64,000 nucleotides of DNA from the NCBI RefSeq assembly GCF_004115925.1, contig NZ_SDDX01000030.1, positions 1 through 64,000 on the forward strand. Direction: 5' to 3'. The translations under genes and the position numbers were made by a program. The notes under the pieces are model-generated. The model was not told where the DNA came from. It did not search any database and was given only the letters and a program-made list of their open reading frames with translations. How positions within the stretch are numbered: the stretch's first letter is position 1; every line of letters starts with the position of its first letter. This document shows positions 49,301 through 62,541 of this stretch, one piece after another. This DNA comes from Lelliottia nimipressuralis (lineage in GTDB: Bacteria > Pseudomonadota > Gammaproteobacteria > Enterobacterales > Enterobacteriaceae).

Positions 49301-50110
49301 CCACGCCGCGCCGCCCTGCTTCAGCCACACATCCCCGGCGGAGATATCACCGTCGGCCAGCGTCAGCCAGCCTTCAAGACTGAAGCGCGCCCTTTGCAGC
49401 GCCACGTTATCCTGCATCCATTTGCCCAGCCAGGGTTTGACATCCACATCGTCGGCCTGCAGCCAGACTTTGCCTTTATTCAGCAGGCCGTTGTCGTCGC
49501 GCAGATCCATGCGCACCTGCATGATGCCGTGCTGCCCGTTCAGGCTGGAGAGATTCACCTGCCCTTCGGCGCGATGGCGATCTTTGCCGTTAAGCCAGGT
49601 GAGCTGCGGGATCGCCAGTTCGGCCCGTTGCCCGGAGAGGGTAATAAAACTGATTTCGCTGTCGCGCAGATCGAAATGATCGAACTGGCGCAGGAAAAGA
49701 TCGCTGAAGCGGTTGGTCTCGATGCCTTTGCTGTTATCGCCCTGGTTTAGAGGCGTGTTGGTCAGAAACTGAAGCTGCCAGAAGGTGAGATCGCGAAACT
49801 GCCAGCGCATGTGCAGCAAACTTTGCCAGACATCCAGCGCCAGCGTCACGCGTTTGATTTTGAGATGACCGCCGTCTTTCAGGCTCGCGTTGATATCGCG
49901 CACATCCAGCGTTGGGCCGAAATTTTGCCAGCTGGCACTCAGCTGGCTGACGTCAACGGGAATGCCGGTGGCGCTTTCGATCTTTGCCAGCACCTGCGGG
50001 CGCCAGCTGTCGAGATGCGGTAACACGAGGCGCAGCCCGCTCACGAGCAACGCGACAATGACGACAAGCGTTGCCCCTGTAAGCAGTAAAATTCCTGGCA
50101 ATCGCCTCAC
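46313..50110 (-). CDS. yhdP: AsmA-like phospholipid transport protein YhdP
   Basis: Very long periplasm-spanning protein of the AsmA/TamB group; with TamB and YdbH it moves phospholipid to the outer membrane. 1265 aa (E. coli 1266). One N-terminal anchor helix (5-28), DUF3971 and AsmA-type beta-groove repeats through the chain, conserved C-terminal segment near 1130-1260. 86 bp upstream of tldD, 43 bp after rng. Confidence 0.96.
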   Translation of the reverse strand: MRRLPGILLLTGATLVVIVALLVSGLRLVLPHLDSWRPQVLAKIESATGIPVDVSQLSASWQNFGPTLDVRDINASLKDGGHLKIKRVTLALDVWQSLLHMRWQFRDLTFWQLQFLTNTPLNQGDNSKGIETNRFSDLFLRQFDHFDLRDSEISFITLSGQRAELAIPQLTWLNGKDRHRAEGQVNLSSLNGQHGIMQVRMDLRDDNGLLNKGKVWLQADDVDVKPWLGKWMQDNVALQRARFSLEGWLTLADGDISAGDVWLKQGGAAWKGDTQSHDMSVDNLTAHVTRQGDSWQFSIPDTRITMDGKAWPRGALTMAWVPEQEVGGVNNKRSDELRIRASNLDLASLDGLRPIANRISTALGEVWEATQPSGQIDTLALDIPLQATEKTRFQASWKALSWKQWKLLPGAEHFGGKLEGSVENGRLTAEMNDAKMPYETVFRAPLEIEKGTAILNWLNNEKGFQLDGRDIDVKATGVHARGNFRYLQPEGDEPWLGILAGISTDDGGQAWRYFPENLMGKALVDYLSGAIQGGQADNATLVYGGNPHLFPYKHNEGQFQVLVPLRNATFAFQPDWPALKNLNIELNFLNDGLWMKSDSVALGGVTASNLRAVIPDYSKEKLLIDADINGPGKAVGPYFDETPLDDSLGAALQELQIDGDVNARLHLDIPLDGEMTTAEGDVVLNNNSLFIKPLDSTLKNLSGKFSFVNGNLKSGPLKANWFNQPINVDFSTTEGEKAYQVAVNMDANWQPARMDVLPKPVAESIDGTVAWNGKVAIDLPYRGSAHYKVDVTGDLKNVSSHLPAPLDKKAGQPLPMNINVQGDLNSFALTGNANGTNHFNSRWLLSRKLTLDRAIWTTDSRTIPPLPEQPGVELNLPAMDGAEWLAMFNKGVGQNVDEAAQFPQRVTVRTPSLTLGGQQWNNLSIVSEPTLNGSTVEAQGREINATLTMRDNAPWQAAIRYLYYNPTTATKGQTGAVSPLAEVSKVDFSGWPDLQLRCAECWLWGQKYGRIDGDFAVKGNTLSLAGGLIDTGFGRLTADGEWVNGAGEQRTSLKGRIKGNKLDAAANFFGVSTPLRGSSFDVNYDLHWRAEPWKPDEATLNGILKTNLGKGEIADVSTGHAGQLLRLLSFDALLRKLRFDFSDTFSEGFYYDSIRSTAWIKDGVLHTDDTLVDGLEADIAMKGSVNLVRRELDMEAVVAPEISATVGVAAAFVVNPIVGAAVFAASKVLGPLWSKVSILRYRITGPVDKPQINEVLRQARKDAQQ

Positions 50111-50153
50111 GCATCTCTCCTTGTCAGCCGTTCTCTTGCAGCATTGCTGCCTC

Positions 50154-51623
50154 TTACATCATCACCACGTCAAACTGCTGCTGGTTATAGAGTGGTTCGA
50201 TTTGTACTTTTACCTGTTTGCCGACAAAGATTTCCACTTCCGCCAGCGCGTGCGACTCTTCGCCTTTCAGTGCTTCTGCCACCGCAGGGGAAGCATAGAC
50301 CAGAAAACGGTCGGAGTCGTAGGCGTGATGGACGCGGACAATTTCACGCATGATTTCGTAGCACACCGTCTCCACGGACTTTACCGTGCCGCGTCCGTGG
50401 CAGGTTGGGCATTCGTTGCACAGCACATGTTCAACGCTTTCGCGCGTGCGCTTGCGGGTCATCTCCACCAGGCCGAGCTGAGAGAAACCGTTGATACTGG
50501 TTTTCACCCGATCTTTGCTCAGCGCCTGCTCCAGAGAGTGCAGCACGCGGCGGCGGTGATCTTCATTATTCATATCGATAAAGTCGATGATGATAATGCC
50601 GCCAAGATTGCGCAGACGCAGCTGACGCGCGATGGCCTGCGTCGCTTCGATGTTGGTGTTGAAGATGGTGTCGTCGAGATTGCGGTGGCCGACAAATGCC
50701 CCCGTATTGATATCCACGGTGGTCATCGCTTCGGTCTGATCGATGATCAGATAGCCGCCGGATTTCAATTCCACTTTGCGCTCCAGCGCGCGCTGGATTT
50801 CGTTCTCGACGTCAAAGAGATCAAAGATCGGCTGGCGGCCGGTGTAATGCTCCAGCAGGCCAGGCATCTCTGGGATGTATTCGGCGGTGAATTCCAGCAG
50901 CGCGTCGTAGGTCAGACGCGAATCCACGCGGATTCGATCGAGCTGCGCATCAGCGAAATCGCGCAACACGCGCTGGGCCAGCGCCAGCTCGCCGTACAGT
51001 TGATAGCGGGTCTGGTTGCGTTTTTTACGCTCCATGACTTTGGTCCAGACGCGTTTCAGGTACGCCGCATCGGAGGCCAGGTCTTCTTCGCTGATCCCTT
51101 CTGCCGCGGTACGGATAATAAAACCGCCCTGCTCGTCGCAGTAAGCGCCGACCACCTTTTTCAGGCGTTCGCGCTCGCTTTCACTTTCGATACGCTGAGA
51201 AACGCCGACGTGTGAAGCGCCCGGCATAAAGACCAGGTAGCGAGAAGGTAAAGTGATGTCGGTCGTCAGACGGGCGCCTTTGGTACCGAGGGGATCTTTC
51301 ACCACCTGGACCATCAAATCCTGCCCTTGGCGAACCAGCTCGGAGATGTCGCGAACGGTAAACTGCTTTTGCTCTTCACCCGCGACACATTCGGTGTGCG
51401 GCATGATATCCGAGGCGTGCAAGAACGCTGCTTTATCAAGGCCAATATCTACAAATGCCGCCTGCATACCCGGTAGTACACGACTGACACGACCTTTGTA
51501 GATATTGCCTACTATTCCGCGTCGCGCTTCGCGCTCAATATGAATTTCCTGAAGAATGCCGCCATCAATATAGGCCACTCGGGTTTCCGATGGCGTTACG
51601 TTTACCAACAATTCAGCCGTCAT
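50154..51623 (-). CDS. rng: ribonuclease G
   Basis: Endoribonuclease that matures the 5' end of 16S rRNA and decays some mRNAs. 489 aa from [11 protein letters not shown], the E. coli length; six upstream codons rejected. S1 RNA-binding domain (about 38-125), DNase I-like catalytic part with DFIDM (about 345), zinc-link cysteines in [11 protein letters not shown]. The ATG overlaps the yhdE stop region by 11 bp. Confidence 0.98.
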   Translation of the reverse strand: MTAELLVNVTPSETRVAYIDGGILQEIHIEREARRGIVGNIYKGRVSRVLPGMQAAFVDIGLDKAAFLHASDIMPHTECVAGEEQKQFTVRDISELVRQGQDLMVQVVKDPLGTKGARLTTDITLPSRYLVFMPGASHVGVSQRIESESERERLKKVVGAYCDEQGGFIIRTAAEGISEEDLASDAAYLKRVWTKVMERKKRNQTRYQLYGELALAQRVLRDFADAQLDRIRVDSRLTYDALLEFTAEYIPEMPGLLEHYTGRQPIFDLFDVENEIQRALERKVELKSGGYLIIDQTEAMTTVDINTGAFVGHRNLDDTIFNTNIEATQAIARQLRLRNLGGIIIIDFIDMNNEDHRRRVLHSLEQALSKDRVKTSINGFSQLGLVEMTRKRTRESVEHVLCNECPTCHGRGTVKSVETVCYEIMREIVRVHHAYDSDRFLVYASPAVAEALKGEESHALAEVEIFVGKQVKVQIEPLYNQQQFDVVMM

Positions 51624-52206
51624 AATTATCCCTTCCCTCACGCAGTGAGTTAAAATTGCTCAGCAACTCATACGTTTCCACCAGCGGTAAGCCGACTACG
51701 GCGTGATAGCTGCCATTAATCTTCCTGACGAAACAGCCACCCAGCCCCTGAATACCGTATGCACCTGCTTTATCCATAGGTTCACCGCTGGCGATATAAC
51801 CGGCGATCTCCTCATCGGTAAGCACTCTGAACGTGACATCCGTGACCACCAGACAATCCAGCACCTGCTGGCTGTCTGCCAGTGCAACCGCCGTCATCAC
51901 CTGATGCGTTTGTCCGGATAATTTGCGCAGCATTTGCGCCGCATGTTCACCGTCACGCGGTTTCTCGAGCACTTCACCGTTGAGAATCACGATGGTATCT
52001 GCCCCCAGCACCGGCAAATCACGCGGGGTTTGCGCCACGCCAGCCAGGGCTTTTTCCCGGGCCAGACGAGACACATACTGCTGCGCGCTTTCGCCATCGC
52101 CCCGTTTTTCTTCAATACCGGTGACGATACGTTCAAAAGAGACACCCAGTTGAGTGAGTAACTCCTGACGACGCGGGGAACCAGAGGCAAGAAATAAAGA
52201 CGTCAT
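51613..52206 (-). CDS. yhdE: Maf-family nucleotide pyrophosphatase YhdE
   Basis: dTTP/UTP pyrophosphatase of the Maf family. 197 aa, opening [17 protein letters not shown]; catalytic Asp in [16 protein letters not shown] (about 70). Nine bases behind mreD and overlapping rng, so part of the mre-rng transcript as in E. coli. Confidence 0.96.
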   Translation of the reverse strand: MTSLFLASGSPRRQELLTQLGVSFERIVTGIEEKRGDGESAQQYVSRLAREKALAGVAQTPRDLPVLGADTIVILNGEVLEKPRDGEHAAQMLRKLSGQTHQVMTAVALADSQQVLDCLVVTDVTFRVLTDEEIAGYIASGEPMDKAGAYGIQGLGGCFVRKINGSYHAVVGLPLVETYELLSNFNSLREGRDNYDG

Positions 52207-52215
52207 AGAAACCTT

Positions 52216-53720
<1,505 letters not shown>

Positions 53721-53750
53721 AGGCTATGCGTATTCTCGTGTCAGAGAGAA

Positions 53751-53770
53751 AGGGTAGCCTTCGCTACCCT
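53751..53770 (-). terminator. hairpin between mreB and mreC
   Basis: Perfect stem AGGGTAGC / GCTACCCT with 4-nt loop, tail TTTCTCTC on the minus strand. Probably a partial terminator that keeps mreB in excess over mreCD. Confidence 0.6.
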
Positions 53771-53780
53771 CTCAAACCGA

Positions 53781-55107
<1,327 letters not shown>

Positions 55108-57048
55108 TCAAACAGAGTATCTTTGCAAATATTTTTTCACATTGCTGTCAAGCGGCTGAGAGGTAGCAATAAAATCCCCCTGACCACCCGCGACACCGCG
55201 CTCCGTCAACATCTGCCATTCGCTGCGTGAACGTATGCCAGTGGCGAAGACTTGCGTTTGCGTTCCCTTGCACGCTTCCACCAGACTCTGAACCAGCAGC
55301 TGGTTTTCCGTGCGCTTTTCAATATTCCTGACCAGCCCCGGATGCAGCTTTAACAGCTCCACATCCAGCTCCTTGATCCAACTGGTACTGACCAGCGTTA
55401 AACCCGCCTGAGTCACTGCCACGCGAGCACCGAGTGCATTCATCAAACGGACGACCGGCTGTAAACGGCTGATATGTTGACAAACATCTGCCTCTGCAAG
55501 TTCAAAAATAATACGTTTCCGCTGCGATTTTTCACATTGCATCAGCACATCACGCAGCCAGCGCTGAAAACGCGGGCGAATCAGCGATTCTACCGTTACC
55601 TGTAATGCCAGATTTTCCTCCGGCCAGAAAGATAAAAATGGAATAAGGCGCGTAATTTGCTGCCGGTCGTACTCTTCCGACAGACCAAACTGCAGCACCA
55701 TCGGCAAATATTCGGCGGAGACAACCTCTTCCGAGCCGTCGAAGATACGGCAAAGTAACTCGCGGTGATGCACCTGGCCGTTACGCAGCACTGCCGGTTT
55801 TTGATAAATTCGTGGCCCGCCGCGGCTCAGCATCTGTTCAATGAGCGTTCGCCAGCGCACGTTGCCGCGCCCTTTTTCCGGCAGAGAATCATCGTAAACC
55901 GCCCAGCCATTTGCCCCCTGCAGCACTGCGTTACGCGTGGCCGCTTCGGCATGCTCCATCACCTGTTGAGTTTGCTGGCCGCCGCGCCAGGCACAAATGC
56001 CGATATGTACCATGTCATCCCGGTCGAGCATTTTGGTTGGCGGCAGCGCATCGACCGCTTTCAGCAACTGACTGGCGATGCTTTCCGATTCTTTCAGCGT
56101 CCGGTGCGGCAGCAACACAGCAAAATCACTGCGGTGGTAGCGCGCCAGCAGCGCACCGGGATAGCGCATAATAAAGGTCGATAACAAATTGATGAGCGTA
56201 AAGAGATGCTCTTCCGCCACCGAGCGGCCCCAGGTATCGCGCAACAGGTCGAAATCGGGCAGCCGGATAACCATCACCACCCCGTGAGTACCCACCTTTT
56301 CGGTATCTTCCAGCAGCGTGGCCAGTTGATTATCAAAGAAAAGGCGGTTATTCAGTCCGGTTTTATTGTCCTGGGCGGCGTAGGACCGAATCAGCGTATC
56401 CATACGGCTGCGCTGATCGCTGGCGAACTGGATTTCTGAAAGCAACACATCCAGCGCACTGCTGGTCCGCGACGGCCATTCATAAACAGACCCGCGCACC
56501 TTAGCACCTCGTTCACCGTTTAAAATACGTACAGATCGCGATTCCAGGAGTTCCTGTCCGGAAAGCTGGCGTCGAAGCCAGCGCACCGCCAGAAAGATCA
56601 GCACCACAATAAAGCCCACCGCAACGGTGAGCGGCGCAGTGGTCATCAGTGAACGGAAATAGTTCGCCATCGGGTCCTGATAGACCAGCCTGATGGTCAC
56701 CCCAGGGCTTTTCAGGGAGTGAATCGTCATCTCGCGGTATTGTGCCAGCGTCCCGGCCGGGCGATAGCTGCTCTGACGCGCATGGCTCAGGAGGACTTTG
56801 CTACCCTGTAGAATGTCGATGTGTACAATATCCACCGGCACCATCAGCTCATCCAGTTGCTGAGACAGCGCGGGCAACGTTGACGTGACCAGTCGCGAAT
56901 CAATGACCGAAGCCACGGACTGCACGCGGTTGGTCAGTTTGTCCTGAATGGCGTTATAAAAGCTTAGCGAGCACCCCATCAGGGTGACGAAGATAGTCAG
57001 CCCCGTCAGCAGCGTAATAAAAGCTGAAAATTTCGTCGTTAATCGCAT
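55108..57048 (-). CDS. csrD: RNase E specificity factor CsrD
   Basis: Membrane protein that directs RNase E decay of the CsrB and CsrC sRNAs. 646 aa from MRLTTKFSAF, the E. coli length. Two helices (about 10-30 and 135-160) around a periplasmic sensor, a HAMP-like segment, a degenerate GGDEF domain (HRSDF near 305 instead of GGDEF) and a degenerate EAL domain (RELLCR near 430), as expected for a protein that neither makes nor degrades c-di-GMP. Confidence 0.97.
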   Translation of the reverse strand: MRLTTKFSAFITLLTGLTIFVTLMGCSLSFYNAIQDKLTNRVQSVASVIDSRLVTSTLPALSQQLDELMVPVDIVHIDILQGSKVLLSHARQSSYRPAGTLAQYREMTIHSLKSPGVTIRLVYQDPMANYFRSLMTTAPLTVAVGFIVVLIFLAVRWLRRQLSGQELLESRSVRILNGERGAKVRGSVYEWPSRTSSALDVLLSEIQFASDQRSRMDTLIRSYAAQDNKTGLNNRLFFDNQLATLLEDTEKVGTHGVVMVIRLPDFDLLRDTWGRSVAEEHLFTLINLLSTFIMRYPGALLARYHRSDFAVLLPHRTLKESESIASQLLKAVDALPPTKMLDRDDMVHIGICAWRGGQQTQQVMEHAEAATRNAVLQGANGWAVYDDSLPEKGRGNVRWRTLIEQMLSRGGPRIYQKPAVLRNGQVHHRELLCRIFDGSEEVVSAEYLPMVLQFGLSEEYDRQQITRLIPFLSFWPEENLALQVTVESLIRPRFQRWLRDVLMQCEKSQRKRIIFELAEADVCQHISRLQPVVRLMNALGARVAVTQAGLTLVSTSWIKELDVELLKLHPGLVRNIEKRTENQLLVQSLVEACKGTQTQVFATGIRSRSEWQMLTERGVAGGQGDFIATSQPLDSNVKKYLQRYSV

Positions 57049-57242
57049 CCTTGAGATCACTCCGTTGGTTGATGGGGAGGCAGTTAAAGTGCAAGTAAGT
57101 GCTAACTTGCGTTTAGCAGGGGCATACTACCAAACCTGGTCTATCTGGCAATTTATTGCGTTAAATCGGCATAGCGTTTCAATGAGCGAGTATAGTCTTC
57201 AGAAATTATTTTCCAATCATCATGCTTAGTGAGGACATCTGT

Positions 57243-58217
57243 ATGCAGGCTTTGATCTTAGAACAGCAAGACGGCAAAACTCTGGCGTCGGTTCAATCCG
57301 TTGAGGAAAACCGTCTCCCGGAGGGGAACGTGACTGTGGATATCGACTGGTCCAGCCTGAACTATAAGGATGCTCTTGCCATCACGGGCACCGGGAAAAT
57401 TATCCGCAATTTTCCGATGATTCCGGGAATTGATTTCGCAGGTCACGTGCATTCCAGCGAAGATCCGCGCTTTCACCCAGGGCAGCAGGTGCTGTTGACC
57501 GGCTGGGGCGTGGGTGAAAACCACTGGGGCGGCCTCTCCACGCAGGCGCGCGTCAACGGTGACTGGCTGGTGCCGATGCCAAAAGGTCTCGATGGCCGCA
57601 AAGCGATGATCATCGGCACCGCCGGTTTCACTGCGATGCTATGCGTAATGGCGCTGGAAGAGGCTGGCGTTCGCCCGGACTCCGGTGAAGTGGTCGTGAC
57701 CGGCGCCAGCGGTGGCGTGGGCAGTACCGCTGTGACGCTGCTGCACAAACTCGGATATCAGGTTGCTGCTGTTACCGGGCGCGAAAGCACACATGATTAC
57801 CTGCGTTCACTGGGCGCAAACCGTATTCTGGGACGCGAAGAGTTCAGCGAAACCCGTCCACTGGAAAAACAGGTCTGGGCGGGTGCGGTGGATACCGTGG
57901 GCGATAAAGTGCTGGCGAAACTGCTGGCACAGATGAACTACGGCGGATGCGTGGCGGCCTGCGGTCTGGCGGGTGGTTTTGCGCTGCCAACAACCGTGAT
58001 GCCATTTATTCTACGTAATGTGCGTCTGCAGGGCGTGGATTCCGTGATGACGCCGGCGGCGCGTCGCACGCAGGCATGGGAACGTCTGGTGCGTGATTTG
58101 CCGGAGTCCTTCTTCAGCCAAAGCGCCACCGAAATTACGCTGGATCAGGCGCCGGAGTATGCCGAAAAAATCATTAGCAACCATTTCCAGGGCCGGGCGC
58201 TGGTGAAAATTGCTTAA
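57243..58217 (+). CDS. acuI: acrylyl-CoA reductase AcuI
   Basis: NADPH-dependent reductase (YhdH) turning toxic acryloyl-CoA into propionyl-CoA; zinc-free medium-chain dehydrogenase. 324 aa from MQALILEQQDG. Nucleotide motif TGASGGVGSTA (about 153). Seven upstream codons in the same frame are unmatched. Confidence 0.96.
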   Translation: MQALILEQQDGKTLASVQSVEENRLPEGNVTVDIDWSSLNYKDALAITGTGKIIRNFPMIPGIDFAGHVHSSEDPRFHPGQQVLLTGWGVGENHWGGLSTQARVNGDWLVPMPKGLDGRKAMIIGTAGFTAMLCVMALEEAGVRPDSGEVVVTGASGGVGSTAVTLLHKLGYQVAAVTGRESTHDYLRSLGANRILGREEFSETRPLEKQVWAGAVDTVGDKVLAKLLAQMNYGGCVAACGLAGGFALPTTVMPFILRNVRLQGVDSVMTPAARRTQAWERLVRDLPESFFSQSATEITLDQAPEYAEKIISNHFQGRALVKIA

Positions 58218-58294
58218 TCTTCAAATTTTCGTGACATATTCGCGATAACCCGACTCCTCCGTCATGCTTAGAAAAATGCATGCCGGAGGATGCC

Positions 58295-59296
58295 ATGAAA
58301 AACAGAAAACTGACGGAAGCCGATGTAACGGCCGAATCTGTCTTTATGCTACAGCGCCGCCAGATCCTGAAGATGCTTGGTATCAGCGCTACCGCCCTTA
58401 CCCTTACCCCCAACGCCCATGCCGACCTGCTTGACTGGTTTAAGGGTAACGATCGTCCAAAAGCCCCCTCTGGCCAGCCGCTAACTTTTACCAAACCCGC
58501 ACAGTGGCAGAATAAACTCGCGCTGACGCCGGAAGATAAAGTGACGGGCTATAACAATTTCTATGAGTTTGGCCTCGATAAAGCCGATCCCGCCGCCAAT
58601 GCCGGGAGCATGAAAACCGATCCCTGGACCTTAAAAATTGAGGGCGAAGTCGCTAAGCCGCTCACTTTTGACCATCACGATCTCACGACCCGTTTCCCCC
58701 TTGAGGAGCGTATTTACCGGATGCGTTGCGTTGAGGCGTGGTCGATGGTGGTGCCGTGGATCGGTTTCCCGCTGCACAAACTGCTGGCCATGGCCGAACC
58801 CACCAGCGATGCCAAATATGTCGCTTTCCAGACGCTTTACTCGCCAGAGCAAATGCCAGGGCAGAAAGACCGCTTTATCGGTGGCGGGCTGGAGTATCCG
58901 TATGTCGAAGGGCTGCGCCTCGACGAGGCCATGCATCCGCTGACGCTGCTGACCGTCGGGGTATATGGCAAAGCGCTGCCGCCGCAAAACGGTGCCCCCA
59001 TCCGTTTAACGGTGCCATGGAAATACGGCTTTAAAGGGATTAAATCGATTGTCAGCATTAAGCTCACCAAAGAGCGCCCGCCGACCACCTGGAACCTTGC
59101 CGCGCCGGGCGAATATGGCTTTTTCGCGAACGTAAACCCGCACGTTGATCATCCGCGCTGGTCTCAGGCGACCGAGCGCTTTATCGGCTCCGGCGGCGCG
59201 CTGGACGTGAAACGCCAGCCTACGCTGCTGTTCAATGGCTATGCCGACGAAGTGGCCTCACTCTATCGCGGGCTGAACTTGCGGGAGAATTTTTAA
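58295..59296 (+). CDS. msrP: protein-methionine-sulfoxide reductase catalytic subunit MsrP
   Basis: Periplasmic molybdopterin enzyme (YedY) that repairs oxidised methionine in envelope proteins. 333 aa (E. coli 334) from the ATG after GGAGGA. Twin-arginine signal [10 protein letters not shown] (about 26-35) with cleavage after AHA; molybdenum ligand Cys145 in RMRCVEAWS. Abuts msrQ. Confidence 0.97.
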   Translation: MKNRKLTEADVTAESVFMLQRRQILKMLGISATALTLTPNAHADLLDWFKGNDRPKAPSGQPLTFTKPAQWQNKLALTPEDKVTGYNNFYEFGLDKADPAANAGSMKTDPWTLKIEGEVAKPLTFDHHDLTTRFPLEERIYRMRCVEAWSMVVPWIGFPLHKLLAMAEPTSDAKYVAFQTLYSPEQMPGQKDRFIGGGLEYPYVEGLRLDEAMHPLTLLTVGVYGKALPPQNGAPIRLTVPWKYGFKGIKSIVSIKLTKERPPTTWNLAAPGEYGFFANVNPHVDHPRWSQATERFIGSGGALDVKRQPTLLFNGYADEVASLYRGLNLRENF

Positions 59297-59896
59297 GTGC
59301 GCTTAACCGTAAAACAGATCACCTGGCTAAAAGTGCTGTTGCATCTGGCCGGTTTGCTTCCTTTTATATGGCTGTTCTGGGCCGCCAGTCAGGGCTATTT
59401 CAGCGCCGATCCGGCCAAAGATATTCAACACTTTACCGGTAGGATGGCTCTGAAATTTTTGCTGGCAACCTTGCTGGTTTCCCCACTGGCGCGCTACGCT
59501 AAACAGCCATTATTGATACGAACACGACGCCTTTTAGGGCTATGGTGTTTTGCCTGGGCGACGATCCATCTCACCAGCTACACGTTGCTGGAGCTGGGCA
59601 TTAATAATCTGGCATTGTTAGGCAGCGAGCTGGTATCGCGTCCGTATCTGACGTTAGGGATTATCAGCTGGGTGATTTTACTGGCGCTGACGCTCACATC
59701 GACGCAGTACGCACAGCGAAAATTGGGCCGACGCTGGCAACTTTTGCATAACTTCGTCTATCTTGTGGCGATCCTGGCCCCGATACATTATCTGTGGTCG
59801 GTGAAGATTTTATCCCCTCAGCCTATTATCTACGCGCTGCTGGCTCTGGCGCTGCTGATATGGCGCTACAAGAAGTTCCGCCAGTGGTGGCGATAG
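59297..59896 (+). CDS. msrQ: haem-binding membrane subunit MsrQ
   Basis: Ferric-reductase-like membrane protein (YedZ) passing quinol or flavin electrons to MsrP. 199 aa (E. coli 211, shorter at the C-terminus), about six helices, with haem histidines in [15 protein letters not shown] and LHNFVY. GTG start directly after the msrP stop. Confidence 0.95.
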   Translation: MRLTVKQITWLKVLLHLAGLLPFIWLFWAASQGYFSADPAKDIQHFTGRMALKFLLATLLVSPLARYAKQPLLIRTRRLLGLWCFAWATIHLTSYTLLELGINNLALLGSELVSRPYLTLGIISWVILLALTLTSTQYAQRKLGRRWQLLHNFVYLVAILAPIHYLWSVKILSPQPIIYALLALALLIWRYKKFRQWWR

Positions 59897-60014
59897 TTCG
59901 CGAAACTGTGCGTATTCCCGCAGATTACTTATCAACCGCGCTTCTTTTATCAATTGCGGTTGATAATCTTCCCTGATAAGACCAGTATTTAGCTGCTAAA
60001 TGCTACGAAATCGT

Positions 60015-60020
60015 TATAAT
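60015..60020 (+). promoter_or_regulatory. -10 element upstream of aroQ
   Basis: Perfect TATAAT about 110 nt before the aroQ ATG; the -35 region is weak. Probably serves aroQ and part of accBC. The remainder of 59897-60130 shows a GGGG-loop-CCCC hairpin at about 60042-60058. Confidence 0.5.
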
Positions 60021-60130
60021 GTGCGACCTTGGTTTTCCTGGAGGGGTTTTTCATCCCCTGAAAGGGTGACAATTGCGCATCGAAGGTATATTTTGTTTTT
60101 TACCCGAGAATCGCAGGAGATAGCGGCACA

Positions 60131-60583
60131 ATGACTGGAAAGTTGCACATCTTAGTTTTGAACGGACCGAACCTGAACATGCTCGGTACCCGCGAACCCG
60201 AGAAGTACGGCACGCTGACATTAAGCGAAATTGTTAACCGTCTTGGGACGGAAGCAGCTGCGCTTAACGTGAGTCTTGACCATTTTCAGTCTAATGCGGA
60301 GTACGCACTCATCGACCGTATTCATCAGGCTAAAGACACTGTGGACTATATCCTGATTAATCCGGCCGCGTTTACGCACACCAGTGTTGCTATCCGCGAC
60401 GCACTGCTTGCGGTAAGCATCCCGTTTATCGAGATCCACCTGAGCAATGTGCATGCCCGAGAGCCGTTCCGCCACCATTCGTATCTGTCGGATATCGCTG
60501 CTGGCGTTATCTGCGGACTGGGTGCTGACGGTTATTCATACGCTTTACAGACAGCGGTAAAACGCCTGTCACAATCACACTAA
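60131..60583 (+). CDS. aroQ: type II 3-dehydroquinate dehydratase
   Basis: Shikimate-pathway enzyme, dodecameric. 150 aa. [14 protein letters not shown] with catalytic Tyr in EKYGTLTL (about 28), [16 protein letters not shown] and the lid/His region [17 protein letters not shown]. coli K-12 relies on type I AroD, but many enterobacteria, and the E. coli accBC neighbourhood in older maps, carry an AroQ here. accB follows after 21 bp. Confidence 0.95.
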   Translation: MTGKLHILVLNGPNLNMLGTREPEKYGTLTLSEIVNRLGTEAAALNVSLDHFQSNAEYALIDRIHQAKDTVDYILINPAAFTHTSVAIRDALLAVSIPFIEIHLSNVHAREPFRHHSYLSDIAAGVICGLGADGYSYALQTAVKRLSQSH

Positions 60584-60604
60584 ACAAGAGTACGGAACCC
60601 ACTC

Positions 60605-61072
60605 ATGGATATTCGTAAGATTAAAAAACTGATCGAGCTGGTTGAAGAATCAGGCATCTCCGAACTGGAAATTTCTGAAGGCGAAGAGTCTGTACGCATC
60701 AGCCGTGCAGCGCCAGCCGCTAGCTTCCCGGTCATGCAGCAGGCTTATGCTGCACCTGTGATGCAGCAGCAGCCTGCTCTGTCTAACGCAGTTGCCCCGG
60801 CAGCAGAAGCGCCGGCTGCAGCAGCCGCAGAAATCAGTGGTCACATCGTACGTTCCCCGATGGTTGGTACTTTCTACCGCACGCCAAGCCCGGACGCTAA
60901 AGCGTTCTGCGAAGTGGGTCAGAAAGTCAATGCAGGCGATACCCTGTGTATCGTTGAAGCCATGAAAATGATGAACCAGATCGAAGCTGACAAGTCAGGC
61001 GTTGTTAAAGCGATTCTGGTCGAAAGTGGTCAGCCGGTAGAATTTGACGAGCCGCTGGTCGTCATCGAGTAA
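60605..61072 (+). CDS. accB: biotin carboxyl carrier protein
   Basis: Carrier subunit of acetyl-CoA carboxylase. 155 aa: N-terminal domain, Ala/Pro-rich linker (50-80), biotinyl domain with Lys121 in EAMKMMN. In E. coli AccB represses its own operon. accC starts 10 bp later. Confidence 0.98.
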   Translation: MDIRKIKKLIELVEESGISELEISEGEESVRISRAAPAASFPVMQQAYAAPVMQQQPALSNAVAPAAEAPAAAAAEISGHIVRSPMVGTFYRTPSPDAKAFCEVGQKVNAGDTLCIVEAMKMMNQIEADKSGVVKAILVESGQPVEFDEPLVVIE

Positions 61073-61082
61073 CGAGGCGAAC

Positions 61083-62432
61083 ATGCTGGATAAAATTGTC
61101 ATCGCCAACCGTGGCGAGATTGCACTGCGTATCCTTCGTGCCTGTAAAGAACTGGGCATCAAGACCGTCGCTGTGCACTCAAGCGCGGATCGCGATTTAA
61201 AACACGTATTACTGGCGGATGAGACGGTCTGTATTGGCCCGGCTCCGTCCGTAAAAAGTTATCTGAATATCCCGGCAATCATCAGCGCCGCTGAAATCAC
61301 CGGCGCGGTGGCAATCCATCCGGGTTATGGCTTCCTCTCTGAGAACGCCAACTTTGCTGAGCAGGTTGAGCGCTCTGGCTTTATCTTTATCGGCCCGAAA
61401 GCTGACACTATTCGCCTGATGGGCGACAAAGTGTCCGCAATCACCGCGATGAAGAAAGCAGGCGTTCCAACGGTACCAGGCTCCGACGGCCCTCTGGGCG
61501 ACGATATGGATGCTAACCGCGCACATGCCAAACGCATTGGCTATCCGGTTATCATCAAAGCGTCCGGCGGCGGCGGCGGTCGTGGTATGCGCGTTGTACG
61601 CAGCGATGCAGACCTGGCACAATCCATCTCCATGACCAAAGCTGAAGCGAAAGCTGCGTTCAGCAATGACATGGTTTACATGGAAAAATACCTGGAAAAC
61701 CCACGCCACATCGAAATTCAGGTGCTGGCTGACGGTCAGGGTAACGCAATCTATCTGGCAGAACGTGACTGCTCCATGCAGCGTCGTCACCAGAAAGTCG
61801 TCGAAGAAGCACCAGCACCGGGTATTACTCCGGAACTGCGTCGCTACATCGGTGAGCGTTGCGCCAAGGCGTGTGTCGATATCGGCTATCGCGGTGCAGG
61901 TACGTTCGAATTCCTGTTCGAAAACGGCGAGTTCTATTTCATCGAAATGAACACCCGTATTCAGGTTGAACACCCGGTTACCGAAATGATTACCGGCGTT
62001 GACCTGATCAAAGAGCAGCTGCGTATCGCTGCGGGTCAACCGCTGTCCATTAAGCAGGAAGAAGTCGTGGTGAAAGGCCATGCGGTCGAGTGCCGTATTA
62101 ACGCCGAAGACCCGAACACCTTCCTGCCGAGCCCGGGTAAAATCACGCGTTTCCACGCGCCGGGTGGCTTTGGTGTGCGTTGGGAATCTCATATCTACGC
62201 GGGCTACACTGTACCGCCGTACTATGACTCAATGATCGGTAAACTGATCTGCTACGGCGAAAACCGTGACGTGGCGATTGCCCGCATGAAGAACGCTCTA
62301 CAGGAGCTGATCATCGACGGCATCAAAACCAACGTTGATCTGCAGGTTCGTATCATGAACGACGAGAACTTCCAGAATGGTGGAACGAACATCCACTATC
62401 TGGAGAAAAAACTCGGCCTTCACGAAAAGTAA
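61083..62432 (+). CDS. accC: biotin carboxylase
   Basis: ATP-grasp subunit of acetyl-CoA carboxylase that carboxylates biotin on AccB. 449 aa from [11 protein letters not shown], the E. coli length. Glycine-rich ATP loop [12 protein letters not shown] (about 159-170), [15 protein letters not shown] (about 288-302). Confidence 0.99.
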   Translation: MLDKIVIANRGEIALRILRACKELGIKTVAVHSSADRDLKHVLLADETVCIGPAPSVKSYLNIPAIISAAEITGAVAIHPGYGFLSENANFAEQVERSGFIFIGPKADTIRLMGDKVSAITAMKKAGVPTVPGSDGPLGDDMDANRAHAKRIGYPVIIKASGGGGGRGMRVVRSDADLAQSISMTKAEAKAAFSNDMVYMEKYLENPRHIEIQVLADGQGNAIYLAERDCSMQRRHQKVVEEAPAPGITPELRRYIGERCAKACVDIGYRGAGTFEFLFENGEFYFIEMNTRIQVEHPVTEMITGVDLIKEQLRIAAGQPLSIKQEEVVVKGHAVECRINAEDPNTFLPSPGKITRFHAPGGFGVRWESHIYAGYTVPPYYDSMIGKLICYGENRDVAIARMKNALQELIIDGIKTNVDLQVRIMNDENFQNGGTNIHYLEKKLGLHEK

Positions 62433-62447
62433 GACCGCATACGCGTT

Positions 62448-62474
62448 AAAAGGCCGGATATTCCGGCCTTTTTT
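62448..62474 (+). terminator. terminator of accBC
   Basis: Stem GGCCGGA / TCCGGCC extended by A-T pairs, loop TAT, six T. Confidence 0.93.
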
Positions 62475-62541
62475 ATTTCTGGGGATCGCCTGTGTCCCAT
62501 CATGTACAATCCCCGCTTTCTTCATCCACAAGGGACTTAAA

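Noticed and set aside
46313..50110. YhdP as a surface repeat adhesin, because of its length
   Set aside because: Single N-terminal anchor and AsmA-type sequence identify it as the phospholipid transport protein.
49890..51215. 441-codon open frame on the plus strand over yhdP and rng
   Set aside because: It crosses the rng-yhdP gap but lies opposite two well-matched genes and shows no recognisable family.
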